NCBI RefSeq assembly: GCF_042643145.1
Contig: NZ_JBHRSA010000056.1
Span: 1 to 64,000, forward strand
Length of the DNA stretch: 64,000 nucleotides
Source: Virgibacillus_O xinjiangensis
GTDB lineage: Bacteria; Bacillota; Bacilli; Bacillales; Amphibacillaceae
Direction of reading: 5' to 3'
Below the pieces are notes generated by a model, which saw only the letters and a program-made list of their open reading frames with translations, did not search any database and was not told where the DNA came from. Positions 41,195-50,265 of this stretch are shown piece after piece. Positions within the stretch are counted from its first letter, which is position 1, and each line of letters begins with the position of its first letter. The translations under genes were made by a program, and so were the position numbers.

Positions 41195-43636
41195 CTAATC
41201 CAACGTCGGGTAGTCATCTTCCTTTTCTTGTGGTGGCATCGATTTTTCTAAAGATATCATATTGGCTGAAGCCGTATCTCTTTCCTTTACTTGCTCCCGG
41301 TAGCTATTAAAATTTGTTGTATCTGCCTCTGGTGGCTCTTTCATAGATGGCTCAGTTTCCTTTGGCTGAATGGATGTTCCTTCAGGAATCTCATTTTCTA
41401 ATACGGGACCGGTAGATTTGATATGTCCTTGTCCCTCCATAGCTGGAACTGAATTACTTTCCATCTCCCTCTCCGTTACATTCCCTTTTTGGATGCTGCC
41501 TTCCATTTCCGCTGACCCCGTGATTGGTGAAGTTACATTTTCACTATATAAATCAGGGTTCTCATCCATCCACTCACTCACTTTATAAGAATCATCATGG
41601 AGTACTTCACTTTTGGCTGGATCAACAGACGGTGTGCTCGGAATATAATTCGTCTTGTCAGCATACATATCCGGTGAATCTTCTACCCAGTCACTAGATT
41701 TAGGCAAAGGCTGTGTTCGTATACTCGGGTGTTCACTTTCATTCTGCGAATCCATTCCGTTCATAGGGCGGAGGCGAGGATATTGTCCCTCTAATCCTCT
41801 GTCTTCTTGATTTACCTCTCTCTCCATTGGTTCAGCCTGCTGACTGGAGGAATCGGACTCCTTTATATTCTTAAGGCTTACACCTTGTTCACGTTGCTTG
41901 TCCTTAATAAGCTGGGACTGGCCACGTTCACCAAAGGAAGTGATATGATGAACTCCTTTACCTGACATATGATTGTTGTCCTGCTGATTTTTCGTTGCAT
42001 TATCAGACGGCAACTTTCGTAAGGAGGCCATTTGATGTGAACGGTGAGCATGCATTCCGCTTTTGGCAATGTCACCGACATTCCCCTCTCCGGTTGCTGC
42101 CCTTCCTATTGCTCCACCTACATTCGCTCCTGCAATAGCTCCTGCTCCACCGGTTGCTACTGCCCCAACTGCTGCTCCTGCCGCCGTGCTGGTTCCCTGT
42201 ACACCCTTTTTCAACGGGTTTGTCAAACTGCCCATTCCTTCTCTAAGTTCCTGAACACCTTGAGATCCAGCTGAGAATATGTTTCTAATCCTATTCCGTA
42301 GAAGGAAAATAAGGATTAACAATACAAAGTGGATGAGAGCCGCGGCAGTATATGCTTCCACCGGGCCGTTGTTATCTGCAACTATAAAATCAGCTTCGTA
42401 TAATAGATCGGATATGGCAAAAACGACGAGAGCCGTAAATGATACGACGACTTTAAGAACCAATGGCAATCCCAATTCAATGAAATACCGTTTAACCACA
42501 TTAAATTGTCCTGGAATAGCCCCAAACAGCAAAGCGAAAGGGGCGAAAATGGCAATCAGCATAAACCAGAACTGAAAGACCAGCAAAGCGATGGATAGCA
42601 AATAAATCGGAATGGACACAACCCCATTAATTCCCAAGTACATAACCGTAAAAGATAGCCGAGAACGGATATTATCGTAGAGTAAATGTTCATTTTGATA
42701 AGCATTTAGCTCACTAATTATCGCTTCATAACGTTCTTCTGAATTTGGCTGCTCCTTCAAAATGTTATTCACTCTATTAACAGCTTCGCTCTTGCTATCA
42801 GCTAAACTGTTCAAGTCGGTTTCCCCATACATCATATATAAATAGGGGCGATCTATAAACAATCCCCAAATGTTATCCTTCATTCCATCTTTTAGGCTCT
42901 CTTCATCTAGACGAGAGGTTGTAGAAGGTTGGGCTCCATCATCCACGTCCTTGGAGTTACCTGCTAAGACTAGAGAGCTTGCCTGTGTAGTGATTTGGTT
43001 CAGCCCAGTTAAAAATGGGGAGTAGTTTGTAAATAGCAGAATAGCAACCGTTAAAGCAAGTGTCGTCTGAATAATCGTTCCAATTGATGCAACCATCGAT
43101 CTTTTCCATACCATGAGAAACGCAGCATAAATAACCGCAAACACGGCTGCAAAGATAGCTAGATTTCCGAAGATACCGGAGCTGGTGATATGTCCATCCC
43201 CACTTATCCCTGTTATGCCTCCCATGATATCGTCTAGTTTCTCAATGATTGTATTGATGAAGTTAAATTCATACGCAAAATCTAGGGAGGAGAGCATGAA
43301 GTTAGTCATAAGGATGTTCATATCAAATGCGATATTGGCTAGATAATTAAACATTTCACTCATTTTCTGTGTTATTTCATCAGTATTAAGAAACCAAAGA
43401 TTGCCCCGGATATTATCCATGAAGTTTTCATCTTCATTTATATCTTCCGGAACCGCATCTAAATAATAGTATGATTTACCGCCTTCCTTGAAATCTCCTA
43501 ACTGGTCTTCATGTGTCTCTTCCTCGACTCCCACACTATCCTCTGCATGTATTGGTTGTATAATTCCCATACCGATACTTAGCAAAATTACTAGCGTAAT
43601 AACCCTATTTCTTTGACTCAAAATTGTTTTTTTCAT
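41195..43636 (-). CDS. VirB6/TrbL-like polytopic channel protein
   Basis: 813 residues. Signal-like first helix (VITLVILLSIGMGIIQP), then about eight membrane helices to residue about 460, then a Gly/Ala-rich linker and a long hydrophilic tail. The tail holds two related segments, SDWVEDSPDMY and SEWMDENPDLY. The ATG at 43636 follows a terminator hairpin directly, with no ribosome site of its own; the nearest AAAGGAGG is 40 bases away beyond the hairpin. Confidence 0.85.
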   Translation of the reverse strand: MKKTILSQRNRVITLVILLSIGMGIIQPIHAEDSVGVEEETHEDQLGDFKEGGKSYYYLDAVPEDINEDENFMDNIRGNLWFLNTDEITQKMSEMFNYLANIAFDMNILMTNFMLSSLDFAYEFNFINTIIEKLDDIMGGITGISGDGHITSSGIFGNLAIFAAVFAVIYAAFLMVWKRSMVASIGTIIQTTLALTVAILLFTNYSPFLTGLNQITTQASSLVLAGNSKDVDDGAQPSTTSRLDEESLKDGMKDNIWGLFIDRPYLYMMYGETDLNSLADSKSEAVNRVNNILKEQPNSEERYEAIISELNAYQNEHLLYDNIRSRLSFTVMYLGINGVVSIPIYLLSIALLVFQFWFMLIAIFAPFALLFGAIPGQFNVVKRYFIELGLPLVLKVVVSFTALVVFAISDLLYEADFIVADNNGPVEAYTAAALIHFVLLILIFLLRNRIRNIFSAGSQGVQELREGMGSLTNPLKKGVQGTSTAAGAAVGAVATGGAGAIAGANVGGAIGRAATGEGNVGDIAKSGMHAHRSHQMASLRKLPSDNATKNQQDNNHMSGKGVHHITSFGERGQSQLIKDKQREQGVSLKNIKESDSSSQQAEPMEREVNQEDRGLEGQYPRLRPMNGMDSQNESEHPSIRTQPLPKSSDWVEDSPDMYADKTNYIPSTPSVDPAKSEVLHDDSYKVSEWMDENPDLYSENVTSPITGSAEMEGSIQKGNVTEREMESNSVPAMEGQGHIKSTGPVLENEIPEGTSIQPKETEPSMKEPPEADTTNFNSYREQVKERDTASANMISLEKSMPPQEKEDDYPTLD

Positions 43637-43652
43637 ATATGAGCATAAAAAA

Positions 43653-43675
43653 TAACCCCTTCATAGAAGGGATTA
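43653..43675 (-). terminator. Terminator in the VirB6 leader
   Basis: AATCCCTTC / GAAGGGGTT, then ATTTTTTATGCTC on the minus strand. It ends 15 bases before the VirB6-like start. Confidence 0.8.
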
Positions 43676-43709
43676 TCCTTAAGCTGAGTCCTCCTTTCAT
43701 GTTTAGGTT

Positions 43710-44339
43710 CTACTCAAAACCATACTCATCTTCCTCAGAGTCTTCAGCTTTCTTATATGGATGAATAATTGTTCCTGAATCTTTACCATTTACATCTTCA
43801 GGTATACTGTCTATAAATTGTTTAATCTTCCACTCGCCTTCTTCGTTTTGTTTCATACTAATAAAGTTTGAATCTCCATCTTTAAACTCATAGCCTCTCC
43901 AAGGTTTGACATAGTATATAATCTCTTTAGAGTCTTCATCATAAACATAGTCATATCTTCGTATCTCATACTCATCGTTCAATTTATCAAAGTCTTTAAA
44001 CCCTTCCGCTCCGGATTTCTTATATTTTCCATACTCTTCAGGGTCCACTAAGTCACTGGCATGCAAATCACTGCCATCTTCTTTCACAATACCTGTGACA
44101 TATGGCTCGTTTTCAAGTTTTTCTTGGCCAGCTGGTGACAACATGGAATGTGCCTTAGGGATATTCAGCTCAAACCCAGCTTGGTAGAACTCTCGTGCTA
44201 TTTCATCGGTTTCCTCAAATACCTTCTCCTTTTCCGTTTCAGCAGATTCGTCCGAACTAGCATCACTGTTTGATGAGCATCCAACAATCGTCAACAAGCT
44301 AACAATCAACAATGCCAGCCCTATCAATTTCTTGTTCAT
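43710..44339 (-). CDS. Conjugation-associated lipoprotein
   Basis: 209 residues. Lipobox IVGC (Cys21), acidic spacer, then a globular domain (FEETDEIAREFYQAGFELNI). Between VirB4 and VirB6 genes; such lipoproteins are usual in Gram-positive T4SS operons. Function unknown. Confidence 0.75.
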   Translation of the reverse strand: MNKKLIGLALLIVSLLTIVGCSSNSDASSDESAETEKEKVFEETDEIAREFYQAGFELNIPKAHSMLSPAGQEKLENEPYVTGIVKEDGSDLHASDLVDPEEYGKYKKSGAEGFKDFDKLNDEYEIRRYDYVYDEDSKEIIYYVKPWRGYEFKDGDSNFISMKQNEEGEWKIKQFIDSIPEDVNGKDSGTIIHPYKKAEDSEEDEYGFE

Positions 44340-44359
44340 GTGTTCACCCCTCTGTTAAT

Positions 44360-46951
44360 TTAGGAAGTCTGCATCAACTCCCTTTTTCGTTCTTCCTCCG
44401 TTGCAGTGGAAGAGTCAAAAGCTTCTATTAAATCTCTAAATATCGCATCGACGTGGATGACTGCCGTTCGGCCGAATATATCCTGAAACAGGGCATCTCC
44501 ACGCTCCAGATTCTTCAGAATATCGATATTTTCCTGTGTCTGGGGTAAGTTGAAGTAATTCAGCATTTCTTTGGCTTCTTCTGTTTTCCTCAAGCCAAAG
44601 CTGAACTTCATCCCCATGTTCGCAACTTCTTTTCCGTGGTCAGAAGCATTCTGGGACCCTTTGATCAGCGTGGTGTTGTAGTAACGGCCCATCCGTATAA
44701 TGAAATCCATCAATTCCGCACCAACTGCACTCCGCTCAATCACACTTGCTTCATCCTGCAAAATGAACTTGTGCTTCATCCGGTCCTGGTTGAACATATA
44801 TTGTTTGGTGAATGCAGTTAACGATATCATAATCGCTTCAGAGATTTTGTGCTGCGGTCGTAACTTCTTTGCCGAACCGCTGGGCAGATTCAAGTTTTGA
44901 ACCATGAGGACCTGGATTGGCACCCCCGTCTTCAATACTTTGTATTCCTGCCCAACTTCTCCAAACAGCAATTTGGCCAGCTGGTTGCGACGCAGGGTTT
45001 CCAAAGTGCTCTTCAGCCTCTCCACCGACGTATGCCGCACCGATGTCATATGCTCATGCTGCTCTTCATAAATGTTCTGCAGATACGTGATAACTGCCCC
45101 GATACAAGGGTCGTCTTGTTTTGCCACTGCTTCGATCGCTTCACTGAGCAACGTATACGCATCATCGTCGATATTCACGTTGACCAGGTGTGACAGGATA
45201 TCCATGCAGATGTCTTTGCCCTCTTCGATGTTTGTACTCGTACGGAACGGATCCAGAGAGCCGGCATCCCTTTCATCGGTGCCCATTTCCCAGACAGAAA
45301 TGTATTCTTTTGGGATGTAGGGCAGCCCATTCTTCCAATCCTTCCGGTCACCTTTCGGGTCAATGATCAATCCTTGTGAGCCCGTCAGTGTAGCCAGATA
45401 GACGAATAGATTCATGAAAAAGGATTTTCCTTTCCCCGTCATCCCGGCAACTAGTACGGAGATGGAATCGAAGACGTTATTCAGATTCTCGTAAGCTTTT
45501 GCTGCAAGGTCCGGCTTGATGAAAACCGGCTTATGAAACTGCTTGGTATAACCAATATAGAAACCACGGTTGTCGCCAATATTCGTAGACGCCCCGAACA
45601 TCATCCCTGCCAGAATGCTCGGTGAAACATGCATTTGGTAATCTTTATTGAAGGATTTAGAGCCAGGGATTGTTTCCATCATGAGATTCAATTGCTCCCC
45701 ATATGGAGGAAGTACAGAAATGCCGAACCGGGAAAGTTCATTGGTCAATTGCTCCACCCGCGTATTTAAGTTCTGCTTATCTTGGGCACTCACCTTGAAC
45801 ACGAAAGAACAACTGTAACCCGGCTGCCCTGTCTGTTTGAAGTAGTTCTCCATCTGGATGGCGCCCTGTTCCGATTCGGTAACGCTCAGATCAACAGCTT
45901 CCTCTCCTTTGGCAGCTTCCTGCCGCTGGTCCTTGAATTCCAATCTGGCATTGCTTAATTTCTTTCGTATGAACTTGTTAGATTGATAGTTTGCCCGTAT
46001 CGATACACTGACCGGGAAAGGCATGCGGGCTTGGATATGGTACAACCACTCGAAGCCAGGATGCATGCTCATATCATCCATGTTACTGCATATCACATAC
46101 TGGGAATATAGGTCTTTCACTTCATTATCAATGATTTTACTGGATAATAGGGTCTTGGGACCAACTTCTTCAATATTGGCATTTTGCAAATCGACAAATG
46201 CTTTTTCACTCGGCCGTACAGCTTCATGCTTCTTCTCGTTGGAATCAATTCCCTCTACCATATAACCGGATGCAAAACCTTTTCGGTACGTGACATCCTC
46301 ATGAGTCGGAGAGACCGAATAGGTCTTTTCCGCCAAATAAATGATTTCTGATGTAGTCGCAGGTTTCACCAGCGAAGAAAATCCGTTAACCATGTTCACA
46401 ATCAAGCTCTCTGCCTGTTCCTGATAGGCTCGGATGACTTCCTTCGGGATATCGTATGGATCCAATCCTACTGCATGATATACGGGGGAACGCAACCCCT
46501 CTAAAAAGTTCTTCAGCTGATAGATCGCTGAGTTCCCCATATTCAGGGACTGAATGCTGTTTTTGGCTGGGTCCAATTGGATACCCAAGTAATGGACATA
46601 CTCTCCCGACTCGTTTCTTGACCGTTGCTGATTGAGTTCATCCTCCACTTGCTGCATCAAATGGATTCCATTTTCTTTTAACGGGTAATCCAACCGTTCC
46701 AATTCCTGCTTGGTCTGGTTCATGATACCGCTGACATTCATGGGTGTCGGATCGATGAGGAAATGCAGGTCATGGCCGTTGTTGGCTAAAAACCCCAATT
46801 GCCTCTGGAATGGTTTTATTTTATCATCGAAATCCAGAAAGTCATAGCCGAACCCTTCAATCCGATAGTACGCCCAGACCGTTTCATCCCGGGCAAATAC
46901 TAGATTGTCTTCGATATGCTTCATCGGGAATTCGAGAATACTGGTTCGCAT
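44360..46951 (-). CDS. VirB4-type conjugation ATPase
   Basis: 863 residues. N-terminal VirB4 domain, Walker A SVLVAGMTGKGKSFFMNLF near 503, Walker B FILQDEASVIERS near 735, and ADLHPKGDR-like GLIIDPKGDRKDW after the P loop. Energises pilus-like transfer. Ribosome site GGGAGGAG. Confidence 0.95.
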   Translation of the reverse strand: MRTSILEFPMKHIEDNLVFARDETVWAYYRIEGFGYDFLDFDDKIKPFQRQLGFLANNGHDLHFLIDPTPMNVSGIMNQTKQELERLDYPLKENGIHLMQQVEDELNQQRSRNESGEYVHYLGIQLDPAKNSIQSLNMGNSAIYQLKNFLEGLRSPVYHAVGLDPYDIPKEVIRAYQEQAESLIVNMVNGFSSLVKPATTSEIIYLAEKTYSVSPTHEDVTYRKGFASGYMVEGIDSNEKKHEAVRPSEKAFVDLQNANIEEVGPKTLLSSKIIDNEVKDLYSQYVICSNMDDMSMHPGFEWLYHIQARMPFPVSVSIRANYQSNKFIRKKLSNARLEFKDQRQEAAKGEEAVDLSVTESEQGAIQMENYFKQTGQPGYSCSFVFKVSAQDKQNLNTRVEQLTNELSRFGISVLPPYGEQLNLMMETIPGSKSFNKDYQMHVSPSILAGMMFGASTNIGDNRGFYIGYTKQFHKPVFIKPDLAAKAYENLNNVFDSISVLVAGMTGKGKSFFMNLFVYLATLTGSQGLIIDPKGDRKDWKNGLPYIPKEYISVWEMGTDERDAGSLDPFRTSTNIEEGKDICMDILSHLVNVNIDDDAYTLLSEAIEAVAKQDDPCIGAVITYLQNIYEEQHEHMTSVRHTSVERLKSTLETLRRNQLAKLLFGEVGQEYKVLKTGVPIQVLMVQNLNLPSGSAKKLRPQHKISEAIMISLTAFTKQYMFNQDRMKHKFILQDEASVIERSAVGAELMDFIIRMGRYYNTTLIKGSQNASDHGKEVANMGMKFSFGLRKTEEAKEMLNYFNLPQTQENIDILKNLERGDALFQDIFGRTAVIHVDAIFRDLIEAFDSSTATEEERKRELMQTS

Positions 46952-46973
46952 TTCTATCTCCTCCCAACCTTAT

Positions 46974-47438
46974 TTACTTGTAGGTAACGAACCCACTGTA
47001 TCGGTATCTTTTCTTCCTCCATAACCTCTTCCTAACTCCATAAGTGTAGTTACCGTGAAACACATGGTTCCTTTCTTTTGGGATCGCCCTCCCTCGCACG
47101 TAAGTGACAGAGCTTGATTGACGCAGATGATAGGAAATCAACGACCGGAAGAAAGCAACCGGGGAACGGTTCTCCGTCCCCACATCAGTTAACAGCCAGG
47201 CAAAAGTGATGGGCAGAACAAACAGGATTCCCGGCGGCAGCCATTGAATCAATCTGCCAAGCACTGGCGTGACATACCAAATTCCTTCGATTGCCGCGAA
47301 TACGAGAAAGTACAATAACCCTTTTAACGGTACCGGCCTTCCGAGTTTCACTCCGAAGATTTGGTAGATTTTCCGCTCAAACTTCAGAAAGTTATTGATA
47401 ACGTACAGTGGAATACGTTTCTCTTCTCCCTCTCTCAT
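46974..47438 (-). CDS. TcpE-family transfer membrane protein
   Basis: 154 residues from the ATG at 47438 (ribosome site GGAGGAG). Basic N terminus VINNFLKFERKIYQIFGVKL, two helices (GLLYFLVFAAIEGIWYV, ILFVLPITFAWLLTD) and a very basic C-terminal tail, as in TcpE of Clostridium plasmids and ICEBs1 relatives. Recruits VirB4 to the membrane. Confidence 0.8.
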   Translation of the reverse strand: MREGEEKRIPLYVINNFLKFERKIYQIFGVKLGRPVPLKGLLYFLVFAAIEGIWYVTPVLGRLIQWLPPGILFVLPITFAWLLTDVGTENRSPVAFFRSLISYHLRQSSSVTYVRGRAIPKERNHVFHGNYTYGVRKRLWRKKRYRYSGFVTYK

Positions 47439-47512
47439 TCTTCTCTCTCCTCCTATCTTTGTACCAGTGAAAGAGGAGCAAGTGTCATGCCCCTCCATTG
47501 GTACAGCATCTC

Positions 47513-47737
47513 TTATCCACCCCCGATATTCAATTTATCGCTGAACCATTCGGACAGGGCTAAGATTGAGGAAGGATTCAATACAAAGATGCCGATGAAA
47601 GCACCTGCAATCAGGACACCTACCGCAAAGATCCATGCCCGTTTGGCGACAGCGACAAGCAGCAATACCAGGATGACGAAAAACAATACATATTGTAATT
47701 CGCCTGTGAACCAGTTGAATAATGATTCCAATGACAT
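47513..47737 (-). CDS. TcpD-like small membrane protein
   Basis: 74 residues with two helices (LQYVLFFVILVLLLVAVAKR, IFAVGVLIAGAFIGIFVL). Matches the TcpD-type slot between TcpC and TcpE genes. Ribosome site AAAGGAGATG. Confidence 0.75.
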   Translation of the reverse strand: MSLESLFNWFTGELQYVLFFVILVLLLVAVAKRAWIFAVGVLIAGAFIGIFVLNPSSILALSEWFSDKLNIGGG

Positions 47738-47771
47738 TGCGCATCATCTCCTTTCTAATTTAATTAGCAAT

Positions 47772-48797
47772 CTACTCATTGCTGATCGCTTCTATCTGCT
47801 TCTCTGCGTTCAGTTTAGAGACGACGTAATGACCGTCCTTCTTTTCCACGACGAGTTTATAGACCGCTCGGAATGCAGTATTCAATTCCGGCTCCTTGAA
47901 GGTAGCTTCCGTAATGACAATAAACTGATTGTCCCGCTTTCCCTCATACACTTCTGCATTGTTCACTTCCACAAAATCCAATGCCCCGTGTAGTCCGTTC
48001 TGATATTCCTCATCCGTCAGAATATAGCTCAGCTGGTCCTCCGAATCCTCCACATAACTGGAGAAGAAGGTGTCCAGAAAACTCTCGATGTTTTCCACCT
48101 CGGTGTTGTCTTTGACGGAAGTCAGTGTCGTTTGGTATCGATTCTCTTCAATTTTTACATCCGTTTCTTCTACGACATGGGTGATGAATGGCAGCTCGTA
48201 CACTCCGTATGAACTTCCGTTGTAGACGACCGGGACTGCAAAATATTTACTGATGGCCTCTGTCTCTTTCTCCTTTTTCATTTGCATGCTGACGTGAAAG
48301 ATAATATGTGCTTTCCGGTCAGTGACCTCATCCACTTGGCGGAGATGAACCCCTTGGACACTCGAGTTCCACTCAAGTCCTTCGGTGACGAGTCCTGCTT
48401 GTCCATCCAACCCGTCTGCCAAGTACCGGGAGAGTCGCTCTTGGCGATCCTCCCAGCCTTCGTCATCTGACTTCCATGTGAAATAGTCTCTGGCAAAGCC
48501 TTTTGCAAACTGAATCGCTTCTGGTTTTGTTGCAGGGTTCAGCTCAACTTGTGCTTGTCCCTGATTGGACTGTGCGGAATTCGTATCTGACGTGATGGTG
48601 ACCAGCACGACCAAAAACATGAACGAAAAAAGGAGCCAGAAAGTAACGGCTCCAAGCTTTCTCATTCGAAAGGTTTTTGGACGTATTGGTTTTTCTTTCT
48701 TCGGTTTTGCTGCTAGGAATTTTTTCAGCCTTTCCCATAGGCTTATGCTATCCGATTCCTTATGGAGCTTCTTTTTCTTCTTTTGAATCTGGTTCAT
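47772..48797 (-). CDS. TcpC-family transfer protein
   Basis: 341 residues. Lysine-rich cytoplasmic start, one helix (LGAVTFWLLFSFMFLVVLV), then two NTF2-like domains (about residues 100-200 and 215-340) as in TcpC/VirB8 homologues. Core channel component. Ribosome site AAAGGAGATGAG. Confidence 0.85.
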   Translation of the reverse strand: MNQIQKKKKKLHKESDSISLWERLKKFLAAKPKKEKPIRPKTFRMRKLGAVTFWLLFSFMFLVVLVTITSDTNSAQSNQGQAQVELNPATKPEAIQFAKGFARDYFTWKSDDEGWEDRQERLSRYLADGLDGQAGLVTEGLEWNSSVQGVHLRQVDEVTDRKAHIIFHVSMQMKKEKETEAISKYFAVPVVYNGSSYGVYELPFITHVVEETDVKIEENRYQTTLTSVKDNTEVENIESFLDTFFSSYVEDSEDQLSYILTDEEYQNGLHGALDFVEVNNAEVYEGKRDNQFIVITEATFKEPELNTAFRAVYKLVVEKKDGHYVVSKLNAEKQIEAISNE

Positions 48798-48825
48798 TGC
48801 TCATCTCCTTTCTGCCCTCATCCCT

Positions 48826-49047
48826 TTATATCCGCTTGTTGGAGCCAAAGACGATGAAAATGGCGATGATAATCACGAAAGTGGTCACTGCGCCATAGCG
48901 GACGAGCGACATATTATATAACTGCACAATATGCGCTTTGAATTCCTCCCACAATGGTTGCAATGAGGGAAATTCTTCCAATACCAGGCTTCCGACAATG
49001 AGAAATAGAAAAATCCCCAGTATCAGTGCAAGAAAAAAACGAATCAA
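48826..49047 (-). CDS. Small two-helix membrane protein
   Basis: 73 residues from a TTG at 49047, 6 bases from AAGGGGGAG; an ATG at 49113 is also possible but touches its ribosome site. Helices FFLALILGIFLFLIVGSLVL and AVTTFVIIIAIFIVFGS. Unknown; likely a channel accessory. Confidence 0.6.
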   Translation of the reverse strand: MIRFFLALILGIFLFLIVGSLVLEEFPSLQPLWEEFKAHIVQLYNMSLVRYGAVTTFVIIIAIFIVFGSNKRI

Positions 49048-49138
49048 TCTGCTCTCCCCCTTCCTTTTACTACTTGTCTGAGTTGAATCTGTAACCTGTC
49101 TTGTATTCCACATCCCCCCTTTCAAGGGCATAAAAATA

Positions 49139-49159
49139 CCCTGTCTCAATCAGACAGAG
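49139..49159 (-). terminator. Terminator between two transfer genes
   Basis: CTCTGTCT / AGACAGGG stem, then TATTTTTATGCC on the minus strand. Confidence 0.7.
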
Positions 49160-49178
49160 CATTAACCATGCAAACTAT

Positions 49179-49907
49179 TTAATTACCGATTTCTTTTTTA
49201 GCTTGGCGTGCCTTCTTCTTTCCTTCTTTGCGCCGATACCAGCTTATAATTTCCATTTGTGTCTTCTTTCCCTTGATATCCTCCCATTCCATCATCGCCA
49301 TCATTTGCTTTAATACTGGAAGCGTCAGCAATTCCCTTGGAACGATGGAATCATTCAATTTCTTATTGATAGTTTCCATTGCCTTTCTCATATGCTGGAT
49401 TAATTCCTGTTGTTTCGTTATCCTTTCTTTTTCCATCTGCTTTCTATTATAATTTATTCGCCATATATTATAGATTCCCAACACAATCATAAAAATGACG
49501 GTCCAAGAAAAGGCAGCCGCCAGATTTGCAATAAGATTTATCAACCCAAAGGAGGGTAGCACCCCCATTCCCTTCACGGACAGAGTAATCCCTACAAGAA
49601 AGCATATTAGAAGAATAAAAGGAGCTAACTTCCAATAGCTCGATCTCTTCCAAGCATATCGATAAGGGCTTATTTGGCCTATTCTTCTCTTTTCCCACCA
49701 TTTGTTCAGGCTCTTACGGCAGTTTTCGATATACGGGTTCCCTTTTTGAAGGAGGTCCGTCCTTAGCAACATAAGCCGATAGGTCTGATGGATATCCAAG
49801 GTTTCCATTCGATTCACTTTCTTAATCAATCTGTTGATCCAGAAACGATTCAGCCGTACCTTTATCGGGATTCCCAAGTGACACTCGCCCCTTTCATCCA
49901 TTCCCAT
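49179..49907 (-). CDS. Two-helix membrane protein, unknown
   Basis: 242 residues. Overlaps parR by 14 bases. Helices LAPFILLICFLVGITLSVKG and AAAFSWTVIFMIVLGIYNIW, with basic and coiled-coil ends. Not recognised. Confidence 0.65.
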   Translation of the reverse strand: MGMDERGECHLGIPIKVRLNRFWINRLIKKVNRMETLDIHQTYRLMLLRTDLLQKGNPYIENCRKSLNKWWEKRRIGQISPYRYAWKRSSYWKLAPFILLICFLVGITLSVKGMGVLPSFGLINLIANLAAAFSWTVIFMIVLGIYNIWRINYNRKQMEKERITKQQELIQHMRKAMETINKKLNDSIVPRELLTLPVLKQMMAMMEWEDIKGKKTQMEIISWYRRKEGKKKARQAKKEIGN

Positions 49908-50262
49908 TCATCCCAAAAGAAGAAAGAAAAGCATTCGCTGTATCAGTAATAGCCCGATTGCTCATATCTTCTTCCTCCCTATCTGTTGCTGCTTCTGGCA
50001 TCTGGGTACTTCCCACCGTCAATTGCCTTATGATTTCTCGGTCACTATCCATTTGCTCTTGTATCTTTCTCAGTTCCTGCATCACCTGTTGAAAGTCTCC
50101 TTGTTGGTTCTGTTCTACATGGAGGTATTTCACCGCTGTACGCAGCAAAAACCGTATGGCTTCGCTTCTTTTGTTATCGGGCAGCCCTTCGAGAAATTCA
50201 TGAATCGCTACATCTTTATCTGTCAGGCGGAAGCTATACCGTTTCTTCCAATTCGTTGCCAT
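49894..50262 (-). CDS. ParR-like partition DNA-binding protein
   Basis: 122 residues. Ribbon-helix-helix-type N terminus (KRYSFRLTDKDVAIHEFLEG, NKRSEAIRFLLRTAV) and a flexible acidic C terminus. Follows the actin-like gene by 3 bases. In type II partition systems ParR binds the centromere and caps ParM filaments. Confidence 0.7.
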   Translation of the reverse strand: MATNWKKRYSFRLTDKDVAIHEFLEGLPDNKRSEAIRFLLRTAVKYLHVEQNQQGDFQQVMQELRKIQEQMDSDREIIRQLTVGSTQMPEAATDREEEDMSNRAITDTANAFLSSFGMNGNG

Positions 50263-50265
50263 GGC

